Below, in pieces: positions 10,751 to 23,779 of a stretch of DNA of 64,000 bases (positions are counted from its first letter, which is position 1; the number at the start of each line of letters is the position of its first letter). A program made the position numbers and the translations under genes. The DNA comes from Centroberyx gerrardi (taxonomy: Eukaryota; Chordata; Actinopteri; Beryciformes; Berycidae), in the NCBI RefSeq assembly GCF_048128805.1, contig NC_136010.1, forward strand, positions 20,163,480 through 20,227,479, written 5' to 3'. The notes below the pieces were generated by a model. The model saw only the letters and a program-made list of their open reading frames with translations, was not told the DNA's origin and ran no database searches.

Positions 10751-13700
10751 ATGCACCAGGACTGCCCACGTTACGTGATTGACAGGTCTGCATATAACCT
10801 CCCCGACTTTGACAGAGAGTTTGACAAGAAGAACCGACAGTTCCCCATCGGGGAGAAAGTGAAGAAACTATTGAGGTACAGAATTACAATCCAGCCATAC
10901 AGTCAACATCAAATACAAGTTTTCTTATCACACAAACTCTCCCTGTGACAAGCTTTATATTGTAATCAAACAGTGGAGTAGCTGTGTACTCCTGATGACT
11001 CAATCCAAAGTTTGAACATGTTTTTTTGGATGTTTTCGAGTAACAGCTACTGAACCCAAGCTCTTTCAAAGATATTTTCTCCTGTTTCTTGACCTTTTGC
11101 TAAGAGTTGACTGTTTGTTGCTGTCAGATGCTCTGTGCCCAGACTGAAAGGCTTGCTGTACAGACACCTGCCTATACTGAGCTGGCTGCCCAAGTACAAA
11201 GTGAAAGAAAACTTGCTGTGTGATGTCATCAGCGGGGTCAGCGCAGGCACCATCCAGGTTCCCCAGGGTCAGTCTCTCTTCTCTCTCTCTCTCTGATGCC
11301 TCTCTATCAGGGTTGGGGTCAATTCATGAATGAACGCATCAATTCCAATTCAACTGAGGAATTCAACTGTCCATGTTTTCCTTACCACATATCTGAGATT
11401 ACACATAGTGTTATATATTGTCAATACTGAATAACATAAAATGTTAAAGGTTTCTTTCAGGTGGTATTTGATGCATAGCATGTAATCGTAATACATACAT
11501 CATGATTGAATGTATTTGATTGGTTTAACTGTCTTTTATTTGATTCATAATGTTTGATATATAATATTTAAGTCAAGACAGCCTCTCTTAGAAGTGGAAT
11601 TTCATGGAATTTAATGGAATTCTATTTTGTTTCCTGTCATTCCAATTCAATTCCAATTCTGTTTCCTTAGAGCTGGGTGCAATTCCAACTCCAACTCCAG
11701 GAACTGAATTGGAATTTTCCATGCATTCTCAATTCAATTCATGCTCTCTCAACCCGGTTCTCTATAATACCCTCTGATTGATGCTAGTTGCTGCAAGTTG
11801 GCTCCAGTTTATATTATAGTCAGAGAAAAGGTTCTTTCTCATGAGCCCTTCCTATTGTATTTTTCTATCTTCTATCAGGATTTATCTGACAGCTAAAATG
11901 TTCCCTGTTCCTTCCAGGCATGGCGTTTGCCCTACTGGCAAACCTCCCTCCTGTCAACGGTCTCTATTCGTCTTTCTTCCCCCTCATCCCTTACTTCTTC
12001 ATGGGCACTGCTCACCAGATGGTCCCAGGTAAATCTGGATGATTTATCTACACCCATTTCATATTATGACAGTGATTAGTTACCAGACGTGCACAGTGCA
12101 GATCAGCTGCGCTCTGCTTGACTCTGCCTAGTTTGCGGTCTGGTGAAGAAAATAGATGTGACGCTCTGCTCTCCGTGTCCAGGTACTTTTGCTGTTCTCA
12201 GCATTATGGTGGGAATCGTGTGTCTTAGGCTGGCCCCAGAGTCTGAATTCAGCCATTTCAATGCCACTCTCAATGCTACAGTAGTGGACACAGACAGGAT
12301 GAATGAGGTTCGTCTGGGCATATCTGGAACCCTGGCCTGCCTCACTGCAATCATACAGGTACTGCTACCACAGAAAGCTCACTCTTTATGATTTCTCACT
12401 TTACTTTGCAGAAGAAACTGGGAATGAAAGAAATGTACCAAACAATCTAATGCGTTTATGCCTTGCCCTCTCAAAGTGACACATTGAGAATAATTTCTAT
12501 CTGTGTAGATTGGCCTGGGCTTGATGCAGTTCGGCTTTGTGGCCATCTATCTGTCAGAATCCTTCGTCAGAGGCTTCATGACCGCTGCAGGATTACAGAT
12601 CCTCATCTCAGTGCTGAAGTACATCTTTGGCATCAAAGTGCCTCCCTATAGTGGTCCTCTGGCCATTATATATGTAAGTGACACTGTCATAAAGTGAAAT
12701 GCTTTCAGAATATGATTTGCTATTAAATTATCTTGTCATTTTCCACCCATTTGAGACGATGTGTTTGTCTCAGACTCTCACAGATATTTTTTGCGGCCTG
12801 CCTGATACCAACATAGCCTCGTTAGTGTTTGCTCTGGTCAGCAGTGTGGTTCTGATTGTGGTGAAGGAGCTGAGCGCACACTACCGCCACAAGCTGCCCT
12901 TCCCCATTCCTATGGAGATCATCATCGTAAGTAGTTCAGCCATTTCTCTGAAGACATGGGAGGTGGTCATGTCAGCTAATGGTAACGCTTTATTTTCCGG
13001 GTCCACAATTTCCTACAAAGGAACTGTTAATTTCTTAGGGTTAGGGTTTCCTGGAAAGAACCATGAAATTATGTAGTAGTTATAGCCTAAAGGAAATGTA
13101 AGCAGTCTGGTGGAATCGACAAGATACTGTAAATTTCCTGGAAAGAACTGCAAAACTGTAAACTATTTATTGGAAAAATAACAGAGGCAGAGGTCAATTA
13201 AATCATTATTCATGTAATTATATAATATAGTTATTTGTTGAATTCTTAATTAATTTTGGTTAATTTCTAATTTTCTGTACTACATAATTTCATGGTTCTG
13301 TCTTGGAAACAACAGAAGAAATTGGAGGTACTTACAAACTACCAACTACCATTGAACTCTTTCTCTATTTTCCCTATAATTAGTACATAATTTAATGGTT
13401 CTTTCCAGGAAACTCACTAAGAAATTAACAGTTCCTTTCTAGGAAATTATTAGGAAATTGCAGACCCCGAAAATAAAGCGTTACCCAGCTAATTTGTAAG
13501 CTGTAAGATACATTTGGAGGTCGGTAGAGATGTTTGATCTCTTTTCCCGTTCTACTCAGGTTGTGGTGGCCACAGCAATCTCAGGCCCTCTGGGTCTTCC
13601 TGAGATTTATCATATGGACATAGTGGGAGAAATTCCATTGGGGTAAAGCACACTTAGCAATCTCAGAATCAATAGTTAAAATTTATCATTCAACCCATTT

Positions 13701-16700
13701 TCACTATCTCATTTAGATGTGTTTCCTATTTCCATATCCCAGATTCCCAGCACCGATCCTGCCGACAGTGAGTGAGTGGGATGACATGCTGAGCACAGCC
13801 TTCTCCCTAGCAATAGTGGGGTATGTCATCAACTTGGCGATGGGCAGGACACTGGCAGCCAAGCATGGCTATGATGTGGATCCCAACCAGGTAGAAAACA
13901 ACATCTCTTCTATTCACTCTTGTAGAAAAGTTGTATTTTACTCTCTTTTGTAAACATGCGTGTTTCTGTACAGGAAATGCTGGCTCTCGGCTGCAGCAAC
14001 TTCTTTGGGTCCTTCTTTAAGATCCATGTCATCTGCTGCGCTCTGTCTGTAACTCTGGCTGTAGACAGTGCAGGGGGAACATCACAGGTGGGTACTGTGT
14101 CAAAGGTACTGCAACTGTAATTTAGGTCAAGCCTAGGATGGAAGCTTATGAAGAAACATAACATGGACTACAACAAAGTAATAAACAAACCACTAACTAA
14201 TGCTCTTCCATTGCTCCCTTCTCATAGTTTGCCAGTCTGTGTGTGATGCTGGTCGTGATGGTTACCATGCTGGCCTTGGGGGCCTTCCTGAAACCGCTAC
14301 CAAAAGTAGGTAGACATAATTGAGCTGTGTGATTTCAAAAATGATATAAAAAGCTGAATGAGCAGTAAAACATTTACAAATACACTATTATTGGCACTGT
14401 TTTCCCAGTCAGTGCTGGGAGCCCTGATTGCGGTGAACCTGAAGAACACGCTCCTACAGCTCTCTGACCCATATTACCTGTGGAAGAAGAGCAAACTAGA
14501 CTGTGTAAGTCATAGCCATGCCTCAGATGCAGTATTGCAGCATATTGCAATGCAATTTTTCTTATTCTGTTGTCCTTTCTCTTGTCCAGTGTGTGTGGGT
14601 TGTGTCATTCTTGGCCACATTCTTTCTTAGCTTGCCTTATGGCGTCGCCATCGGAGTGGGCTTCTCCATCCTGGTGGTGATATTCAAGACACAATTGTGA
14701 GTGAATTCTACGGAAGAAATGAAAGGACTGACAATGCAGCAAGAGTTGCTAAGTACAGCATAAATATTAATATATGACATTTATTGTAGTATTTTGTTTT
14801 TCTCATAGTCGTAATGGTTCAGCAATGGTCCAGATCATGGATACAGATATCTACAAAAACCCCAAGGTGTACAGTAAGGTATTGAAACTTTATATTCTTC
14901 TGTGTTTTTGTCATCGCATATATTGCAAAGGGAATTGCGTCTCATCATTTTGCTCTACCTCCACAGATAACACCTATAAAGGGTGTGAAAATAGTAAACT
15001 ACTGCTCTCCGCTCTATTTTGCGAATGCGGAAATATTTCGCGGGAAGGTCATCAAAAAGGTACAGTGAATGAATGACCTCTTTGGCTGCCAGTCAAGGTC
15101 AGCCGTGTTTGAATGAATGTGTTCATGAGGTGTGCGAGTGTTTACCTATGCGTGTTTGTGTCTAGACCGGACTGGACCCTGGCAAACTGATCCTGGCCAG
15201 GAGGAAGTTCTTAAAGAAACAACAGAAGGAGCAAGAGAAAGAGGAGAAGAAGGAGAAGGAGACGAGAAGGAGGAAACCGAGTTCTTTGGTCAACATGAAG
15301 TCTCAGGTGGGAGGAGTACATTCTGGACGCTTGCATGCAACAATACATGACAAAAAGAGACTGTGGTGCAGGACAATATGTAGTCTGTATAGGCTTCTTG
15401 TACATGCAAAAAACCTTCTTTTTATATGAAATATTTCTACTGTCTCTATTTCCAGCCCCATTACAAAGGCCCTCTGAAAATACACCAGTCATATGTGAAA
15501 TATAACCTGTGACCTTTCCTCTACCGCTTCTGTACGTATTTCCTCAAAATCTAGACCATATCACAGCTTGAACTGCAGAATGACTTTGATATGAACGATG
15601 GCAGTGCCAGCAAACCTGAGCCGCCCACCAGCTATGTCAACTTCCACTGTAGTGACATTGAGCTGGGTGAGCAGGCACCCGACCAAGAGCCGCCCAGTCC
15701 CTCTGATGTCACACTGGAGTCCCAGCCCATGCCCTTCCACACCCTCATCCTAGACCTGGCGGGGGTCTGCTTCATAGACCTAATGGGCATCAAAGTGCTC
15801 ACTAAGGTCAGATTGTTTGCAGTACAACCGTATGGGGGTTTTAGTATGGGTGTATGCATTCATAGTTGGGTTTGTCCAGCATTTCAATAAACAATCTCCT
15901 CTCTTTTGTTTCCCTCAAAAGATGAAGTCAAGCTACGAGATACTGGGCATTAAACTGTACCTGGCAAACGTTCAAGGTAAAATCTTCATTGATCTTCTTC
16001 ACTGCATTTCAAACTTATTGGCTCTACTGTAGCAGTTGTCATGGCAACAGAGGCCCTGTCACCGATACAGCGCTGAGTCCCTAAGGTCTGTGAAGGACAC
16101 TGGGCGAAAGCGAGTACAGTTGCAAGCCGGAAATTAAATTTCTTGGTACCTGTCATGGGGGTACATGTCTTTCTGTTTCCCAGTGAGACAAAGTGGTGAT
16201 CCGTTAATGTGAAAAGAGCAGATTGGTATTTCTGTAATTTGCAAACTTTCCCCTGTGCCTCCTTACCTATGTAATGCATTCAAAGGCCCCGGGCTCTTAA
16301 AACTAGTTTGAGCTTACTGGAATTCCAGCATGGTGTTTACAGACTGTTTTTGCCTCAAATCAGTGGTTTTTGTCATTTTATTTCTCACCAAATCCCACAT
16401 TAGCGTCAGGAAAAGTCACTGAGTTTCACTGTGTGCCGCTCCTTGTATGATGTTTGCTGTCCTGTTGCCTGCAGCCCAGGTGTACGAGGAGATGGAGGTG
16501 GGAGGGGTGTTTGATGACGGCAGTATCGCTCGCAGTCACCTCTTCCTCTCTGTCCATGATGCCATTCTCTTTGCTCAGCAGACCGCCGGAGACAGCGGAG
16601 TCTCCCCAAAGGTAGGCCCCACTGTATCATACCTTATCACAAGAACCCTTTACACAACATCACATACACAATACCTGCTATTTGAAGGTTCTAAGCTTAG

Positions 16701-17768
16701 GGAGAGAGGGAGAGATTAAGAAGTGGAGGGGAACAAGCTTTATTTTCTGACTAATAAATTCCTCTTTTTAGCCTACCTTTTGACACCTTATCTGGGTTAA
16801 CAAGGGTAAACAGAAATATCACACAAGGTTTTGTGCCACAAGTGCCACAACTAACAAAGTTCTGTATTTCACTAAGGTCAGACTGCATACTGTATGCTTT
16901 GTGCTGATTTTGTCTTTCTTTCTGCCAATGATTCCTGGGCAACGTTTTGAGGCAGTTGACAGGATAAATGTTATCTTTAATAGGATTTGAAAATGTAAGT
17001 GGGACAAAATCAATGTGGATAACACAGTGGGGGAAAAGTGTAATGAAAAAACACATTTTGTTGTCATTGTTTGCAAAATTGCCCATATTTATTTTGACAT
17101 TAGGTCTTAGAAGATTCATTGAATCAGCTTATGTGCACAGGTCATCATTTTCAAAAGAGAAAAGTAGTTCTCGAAAAAATTGCTGATACTCAGAACGACT
17201 ATTGTTGAGTTGAGAAGTTAATTGTTGTTTAAAAGGGGTTGGAAAGTATTTTCAAAATGCAGTCCATTACAGATTACTGACTGCCTGTTTAAAATTGCAG
17301 TCTTTAATGTAGGCTAATTCATTCAGATCCGATCAATTTCAGTTACCTTACCTTTCAAATTTACCTTACCTTTTAAGATTCATGGAACATACAAGCAGAA
17401 CATTATCAAATACCATTATTAATGTCTTAGTGTCTTTAATGTCACATTCTGATGTTTTTGATGTAACACATTTTATTCTCATTTTTGCAATCAGATTACT
17501 GCAATAATGTTACATGTATGTTTTGCTTCACAAATGTGACATTATACATGCCAGCTTGACTTCTAATGTGATTCCTCTCTGTGTCGGTTACAGACAGAGA
17601 GAGAAAGACAGGAGCTTGCCTTTAGCATTAATGAGGAGAAGGATCTGGAACAGGTATGTTCTGTACAAGCTGATACAAAAATGACGATTTAGCCTAGTTA
17701 TTCTAAATCATCATGAAACCATTATTCTATATCTAAGAATTATTTTACTTTTACAGGAAATGTTTTGA
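10751..17768 (+). CDS. slc26a9: Slc26a9 chloride/anion transporter, complete, 20 coding exons
   Basis: Exons 10751-10875, 11128-11267, 11918-12028, 12183-12358, 12509-12673, 12774-12926, 13560-13642, 13743-13890, 13974-14087, 14228-14305, 14409-14504, 14590-14696, 14809-14878, 14967-15059, 15166-15306, 15555-15806, 15922-15976, 16475-16611, 17594-17653, 17757-17768. All join in phase (2316 nt, 771 residues; human 791). SLC26A9 is a constitutive chloride channel/anion transporter of epithelial apical membranes. Visible: IQVPQGMAFALL with NGLYSSFF (about 85-105), two N-glycosylation sequons (N152, N156), [13 protein letters not shown] (about 204-216), the [15 protein letters not shown] block (about 375-389), and a STAS domain (about 520-755) with Lys/Glu-rich and acidic insertions (about 565-660) and the core [20 protein letters not shown]. 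It matches SLC26A9 better than A3, A5 or A6. The C terminus stops at DLEQEMF, where the human protein as I recall it runs about 12 residues further. Confidence 0.96.
11311..11760. repeat. AATTCC/AATTCAA-rich interspersed repeat in slc26a9 intron 2
   Basis: Both ends are dense in ATTCCAATTC and GGAATT words, and they are loosely inverted: the left end starts GGGTTGGGGTCAATTCAT, and the right end read on the other strand starts CGGGTTGAGAGAGCATGAATT. This suggests a decayed MITE-like element. Boundaries and family are uncertain. Confidence 0.45.
12981..13485. mobile_element. hAT-type MITE (non-autonomous DNA transposon) in slc26a9 intron 6
   Basis: A 505-bp element flanked by a perfect 8-bp direct repeat CAGCTAAT (12973-12980 and 13486-13493). 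The termini are inverted repeats starting GGTAACGCTTTATTTTC and continuing, with small gaps, for about 60 bp (complementary blocks around CAATTTCCTA and AAGGAACTGTTAATTTCTTA). An 8-bp target duplication with terminal inverted repeats and no transposase frame is the signature of a hAT-derived MITE. It sits in the intron between the exons at 12774-12926 and 13560-13642 and disrupts no splice site. Confidence 0.9.
16035..16048 (+). promoter_or_regulatory. RFX X-box-like site in slc26a9 intron 17
   Basis: GTTGTCATGGCAAC fits the X-box pattern RYYNYY-N2-RRNRAC as a near-perfect palindrome. RFX factors regulate ciliated-cell genes. A single motif match; function is inferred. Confidence 0.3.
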
Positions 17769-17953
17769 GCACCTAGTGTTGCAATGAAAATGAACTGGAG
17801 GAACGTGCTGAAGAGGACTTGATGCATAGAAAATAACAAAAAAAAACAAAAAACTTCACTGTAACTGTAATTTACAGAAATGTATTGTTGCAGAAATCGT
17901 TTCTGAGCTTGATCATGTATCTTTTTACTGTCGGCAGCCTGCCCAATTATCCT

Positions 17954-17959
17954 AATAAA
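17954..17959 (+). terminator. polyadenylation signal of slc26a9
   Basis: Canonical AATAAA 186 nt after the slc26a9 stop codon, followed within 30 nt by a TTTGCTTTGGGGTTGGGTG GU-rich downstream element. This gives a 3' UTR of roughly 210 nt. Confidence 0.75.
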
Positions 17960-18004
17960 ACCCTTTGCTTTGGGGTTGGGTGCAGTAACCAGTAGTTGAC
18001 TCCG

Positions 18005-18020
18005 CTGACAGGGGGCAGTG
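18005..18020 (+). promoter_or_regulatory. weak CTCF-like motif downstream of slc26a9
   Basis: CTGACAGGGGGCAGTG retains the AGGGGGCAG core but differs at about three upstream positions. It lies about 45 bp after the slc26a9 poly(A) signal, in forward orientation. Confidence 0.25.
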
Positions 18021-18731
18021 TATTACAGCACAAGAGCCCCCGACAACAAGTAACCCATCAGCAGATAATGAGGGGAACTCTGAGGCAACTTGCCCACTCC
18101 TCACAATAACTGTTGAGTGAACCTGCTGACTGCGCAGACACGCAGACAGTGGCCCTGTAATTAACTGAGAGTGTGTACGGCCACAGCTGTGAGGTGCAGC
18201 CAGCTGAGCAGTCTGCCTCGTCCCTGTGGAGACAAGACTCTGGGAAAGGCCAGACGGGAATGAAGGGAGGAATACACAGCGTCAGCACTTTCACGTGGCT
18301 TTGTTGTCTCGCAGCCTCTATTTTACAGATCATCATTATCTCTCTCTTTTATGGGGATAGGAGGTCTCCTTCTTTTCCTATAATACAGAAAAATAACACT
18401 TCTAATTGCAGCCAGGCACACCAGCAGAGTGGCTCCGGAGTGACGATAACAAAGAGAACTATGCGGGCCAGCTGACTTACGTTTGGGTAGCAGGTGCTCA
18501 AAGGCCTGTGGTGTCTGGCCTAGCGGCGGGCTGATGATGGTGTTGGTATGCCTGTGATGCATGAATGGATTTATGAAGCTATTAAGAAATTGTCTTAAGA
18601 TATTCTGGCGCACATCTGCTCCTCTGCTCTCCCTCTTCTCCGGAGCAAATTGGCACCGCAAGTGATTACAAGGCTTCTACAGCCATCAACTTTAATTTGG
18701 AGCTTTGGGAAAGTCTCGCACCTCTTACTGC

Positions 18732-18754
18732 TTTTTTTTTTTTTTTTTTTTTTT
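18732..18754. repeat. poly(T) tract
   Basis: A run of 23 T residues; seen directly. Confidence 0.9.
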
Positions 18755-19050
18755 GTATCACCTGCAGCTTTTCTCCCTTATTTCTTTTGTCCCTCACTGG
18801 TTTCATTCTGCTGCACCAGCCCTGTGCCTGCTACACATCCTGTCTATAGGTGTGAATTGGAGAAATATTATAACTTTGTGTAATCAGAGTTCAGGTTGTG
18901 ATCTGGTTATGAAGCATATGGCATTTAATGGAATGCTACTCTGCCCTTTTTTCTTTAGTCTTTCAGTGTTTGAATGTTGAACATTGAAGGTGATGCTTTG
19001 TTTATTTTATTTCTTTTCACTCATCCAAACTTAATATAGTGTTGCAGTTG

Positions 19051-19268
19051 GGTGAAAACCTTGTATCTAAAATGTAAACTTTTCAGGAGCTAAGGAAAGC
19101 AGCCTTGCACCACCATGCATTTTTTAGTTTATCCACTGGGGTTAAAAATGGTTTTATAAGCCAAATAATTGGTGTAATTATCTCAATCCAAAGAGGGCCA
19201 TGTCATCCTTCAATTGAAGTAAAAATATGAAAATCACCTCAACTTGCAGTTACAAGGTTTTCATATGA
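19051..19268. mobile_element. MITE-like dispersed repeat, copy A
   Basis: Starts GGTGAAAACCTTGTATCT and ends GTTACAAGGTTTTCATATG, so the ends are inverted repeats (about 15 of 16 bases). The interior shares many blocks in the same order with a second copy at 51035-51252, for example AGCCTTG, CACCATG, TCATCCTTCAATTGAAGT and CCTCAACTTGCAGTTACAAG. No coding frame. A target duplication could not be identified. Confidence 0.7.
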
Positions 19269-20365
19269 CCCTCCTGTTATTGTGCCATGTAATTACCCCT
19301 TATCAGTGATGCTACAGGTAGAAAGAACTATCCTTTCTGGAGGTCAAACGATTGCATTGAATTATGAAATATTTCTAGCTAAATCAATTTCCAAATGAGA
19401 TGCTGTTATAATGGACTGTAGGTTCTCAATCCCTGTAATTGCAAGTTCACTAAGAAATTAATTTTACACTCGTTGCACATTCATTGACCATGATGGTTTA
19501 ATTAACAAGGTCCCTTTTGGAAATTTGAGGCAGAAAGATTTATGTATTAAATTTGTTTACACGCCCAGTGGTTTCAGACTATTGAGACTAATTGCCTGGT
19601 GTCAGAGGGTATCTCCTCGTTGAGTCATGGGACCTTGTCATTTAGCACTTGCCCGCCTTTATGGAGAGCCCTCCCAGGGAAAATATTCAGCTCTGACCTT
19701 TCAGAATCGAGATTCAAATTTGGAGCTCTTGAATAACAAGCCAGGAAGCCAAATTTCATTAAGAGACTGTTGCCCAAATGGGTTGTGGGTTTGTAAGGCC
19801 GGTCTTTAGAAAGACTAAGAGTCATCTCAGGGGCTGAGGATGACAGAGCGGCCCGAACCACTTCTGGAAATTTAAATAACGTCCGTTTGACATTGATCAA
19901 GCGACAGCAGTTGGTACTTTGCATATGCATTTTATAGGCTTGTGTTGGGGATCTATTCTGCTTCATTAACAAACCGGTTTGCAGCCAGAGGATCATAAAT
20001 CTTGATTGTGCAATTTCAGCAAACTGCATCACCTTTGGACAGGGTTTGTTTACAGAGTTGCTGAGGGCAAATCTGACCACTGATAGCTGATATTAATTAA
20101 TGTAATATGTAATATTGTCTCATTGCAGTAGTCCAATGGCAATTAAATGCATCAACAATGGAACATTCTCCGGTGATTAATTAAGGCATAAAATTATTGA
20201 GTCTGCCTCTGACTGGAGGATGGTTAATTATTTAAAGTTAAATTAAGCCGCAACCCCATGTTTGATGCAAAATACTGTTCCACCTGCTTGACATTTTTGT
20301 TTTTCACTTTTATTACTTGTAGGTGTAATGAGTTCTTTGATTTCCCTGTATATGCATCAACTGTA

Positions 20366-20407
20366 ATCAGTAATAAAGGTCTTTTGGGATTGACCTTTAT
20401 TACTGAT
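20366..20407. repeat. perfect 16-bp hairpin
   Basis: ATCAGTAATAAAGGTC is followed by a 10-base loop TTTTGGGATT and its exact complement GACCTTTATTACTGAT. It stands alone in AT-rich intergenic DNA and no other copy was noticed in the window. Confidence 0.9.
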
Positions 20408-23400
20408 AATAATGATTTTGATGTGTAAAAAAAAAAAAAAAGTTTGAAATTAAGGCTGCAGAAAACCCTGTAATGCATGGGTCCAAGATGGCTGCTCTTA
20501 TCTCCTGCAGAATGTTTTATGTGAAAGGAGGAATTAATTGCAGTTTCATAAAGTATAACATAAATCTAACCCTGGGACCAGAGGATAAGTAACAAAGCAC
20601 CGGAAAACAAATCCACAAGACTGATAAACAGTTAATTTGACCTTCTCATTCACTCTGATGGAGTGAGTAAACATGCCATCAAGGCAAAGATTGATTCGCG
20701 GCTATCGTGGGAGGGCAGACATGCGAGGGACCGATGTGAGAGTCATCAATGGAACGTTTTATCATCCCATCAGCTCATTAAACAGAGCGGCAGGTACTGT
20801 ATGCTCTCCTGTCTTCTCATTAGATAAAAAACGCAGTGTGATGACTACAGATACCAGCTCCTTACTGAGCCGTTCAGTATCAGCGGGGAAATTAGAGTAG
20901 ACAATGCAAAACAACGCAGTGTGGTGCAACGCTGAGGGAACTCATTACAACTCTACAGCATGGGAGGAAGTCACATAATGCATGCAACATGTCATCGAGG
21001 GTGTTGTGCGTGTGTTATTACATCCCCATAATTCAATAACTTATGCACAATTACTTCATTAATATTATGAATCATGCATGGTGAAGTCAGTGGGCCAAGA
21101 TGAATATAAATATTTTTAATTTAAATAGATTTTTTAAAAAGTTGCAATATGCTGAAGCAGAGCTAAAAGCCAGTCAATGGTGATATAATTGTGTGACTGG
21201 TTGAAATCACGGTTGCCTGAAGAAAGATTTGAAGTTCTTTGAATGAAAATGTGATTGAAAATGTTGTTTGGGTTTTCTTTCTTCTTTCTTGGGTTTTCCT
21301 TGCATCATGGTCCTGCCTTTACCCTTCAATTTCACTAACACTTGACAGGCAATTCTAGACACACAGACTTGTCCTTGTCTCGAAAAAAAAAAACGGTTTC
21401 AAGAACTGAGCCACACTCGAGGCAATTCAATTCTTCAAGCTTGAGTTATGTCAACATATAAAGATGTGTAACTGATGGCAAAGGTGGATTTTCGGTCTTA
21501 ATCATCACCTCAAGACACAGAGTTGATATGCATACACACCTACATTGTGGCCAGCTACCTCTAACTGATAATATACCAAATTTAATCAACCAGTATCAAC
21601 CAGTAACATTTACACATAAGCTTTCCAATCAGCTCTGTATAAAAACTCTCCATACGGTCTCCATATCACTAACCTCAAAATATATGCAATGCCAAAAAAC
21701 TGAAAATAATGAGAGAAGTCATATTTATTGCCTTCACTAACTGTTTATTGTGGTCATGTAAATTAGTATCATTGGGATTAAGTAATGTTGCCTTAGTTCA
21801 CTGCATTTTGGACTGACATGTAAATCTAACTCTTGATTTACATTTAATCTACCTGGACAGTTTACCTTTTGATGCTCTACACAATGCTGAGTTGAAATTG
21901 GCCCATGGGGTTGGCATTCCAGTGGAGTTAACTGGAATAGTGATTAAACCAGCGTTGTTGTGGATTGCTTTGTCCTTGGCTTGTGTCCCGTGCGTAGTCC
22001 TGCCTATCAGCAGCAGACAAGACACACCTGTCAGAAGCTCACAGGAGGAAAGCCATGCTTTTATCTCAGTAAACAGACAAGCCAGGTAGCCATTATCCAA
22101 AGCCCAACACTCATTCTGTTTACATCTCTCTCCTTTCTCATAACTAACCTTTCATCAGGGGAATTTAACTGCTGTTGCCGATTAATTAAATTTTGTAGAT
22201 TAGAAGAAAATTAAAATCAACCATTAGATGCGTGAAAATACGTAGCATTGCTAGGTATGGAGGATTCTACAGAAATGATTTACATTGGTGTATGAAAAAC
22301 AAAACATCATACTACTAAATGTCATACTGCTTTACAGGTGTTCGTATAATTTAAGGTTTAGATTTGCAGATGTTTTCGCCTGATTTTGAAAGCTGTTTAG
22401 TTTAGTCATAGCATTTTGTCTTCTCAATCATTTCATTGGAACATTCATCAACAGTGTAACTTGACAACTGATGAACGATGTCATTGTCAGTACAAAACCA
22501 AGTCACACATGAGTTGGTTTTGATAGATTTGATCAGAAAGAGAATATTAATAACCTGTTTTTCTATTGAAAACTTGTTGATGACATGTATTCATATAGCA
22601 ATAACATGTTGACACTTTAGAACTCATCTTGTTGAATGATGGTGAATGATTACTGTTGGCATTGATTACAATTTTGAAGCTCTTGCTTGTAGCCTACTAG
22701 CCTAGCTTTGGAAAAACTGTGTCATGATATCAAATTTAATACAACAAAAATGTAATTAATTAAAATAAGAAAAAGAAAGTGACATAAAAATGTATGATTT
22801 GATCTGTTGGATGTGATTATTGTATTGAATCTAGGTAATTATAGACTGATGTGAAGTTTGGAGGCATGTTTGTTATATTTATTTTGCTTTTATTATTTTT
22901 AAGAAGTGGACTGTAATTTGAATGGAACAGAATCAGAAAGATTTGCACTCAAATAGCTGTTTCTTTTATTGCTCAACTACATGCATGAGCAGGTACCAGA
23001 GACATTACACATACAGTTTCAGCATTTTCCCATTACTGAGACAACAGTGCTGACTGATGATACAGCACATCTGAAAACAGCTGTCTAGCTACACTGACTG
23101 CACCACATTATGAGCATATACTCCACCTCTCTCTGCATTTTAATTGGCTGCAACAGTATAGCTTCATGGTGTGACTGCTTCTCCACAGCTGCTGTAAGAG
23201 GTAGAAACTGTACTGATTTTTTTTTTGAGTACTATTATGTCTATTATTTACTATAATAGTATGTACTATTATGGTTATTATTAGCCATATCTGCAAAGTT
23301 AGTGTTGGCTGTAAGAGTTTCAGTCCTGAAAGAGTTTTACCGTAAATGAGAGCAGCCTATATTCACTACTTCTATGATTAAAATAAACAACAACAAAAAA

Positions 23401-23779
23401 AACATTTTCAAATTTAAGTAGAAGTGATACTCACAAGCAGTAATACAGACATTTAAAGACTCAAAAAGTAGGATTATTAAAAAAAAAAAAAAACCCTACT
23501 CAAACACAATAACTACAATAGTATAGCGCAGTCTGGCTACTGTAATGACTTCCCAGAACCACAGGATGGCACTGTGGCTTTATCTGTAAACCCATGGAGC
23601 TGCTCTTGTCTGATCAGCAAAAACAAAAAAAAAAAAACTTTGAAGAAGTCTCAGACTCCCCCAAGGAAACCATGAAAGACAAAGTTGTGAAAGCTGGAGC
23701 TGAGGCGATTAAAAAAGTATGACTTTAAAAGAGCTGGTGTTGTGATCTTGTTTCCTGTGATCCATATATATTGAGCAAA

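Noticed and set aside
12699..13076. 125-codon frame reading through a slc26a9 exon into the intron
   Set aside because: Only 12774-12926 is exon; the tail is intron sequence and the start of the MITE.
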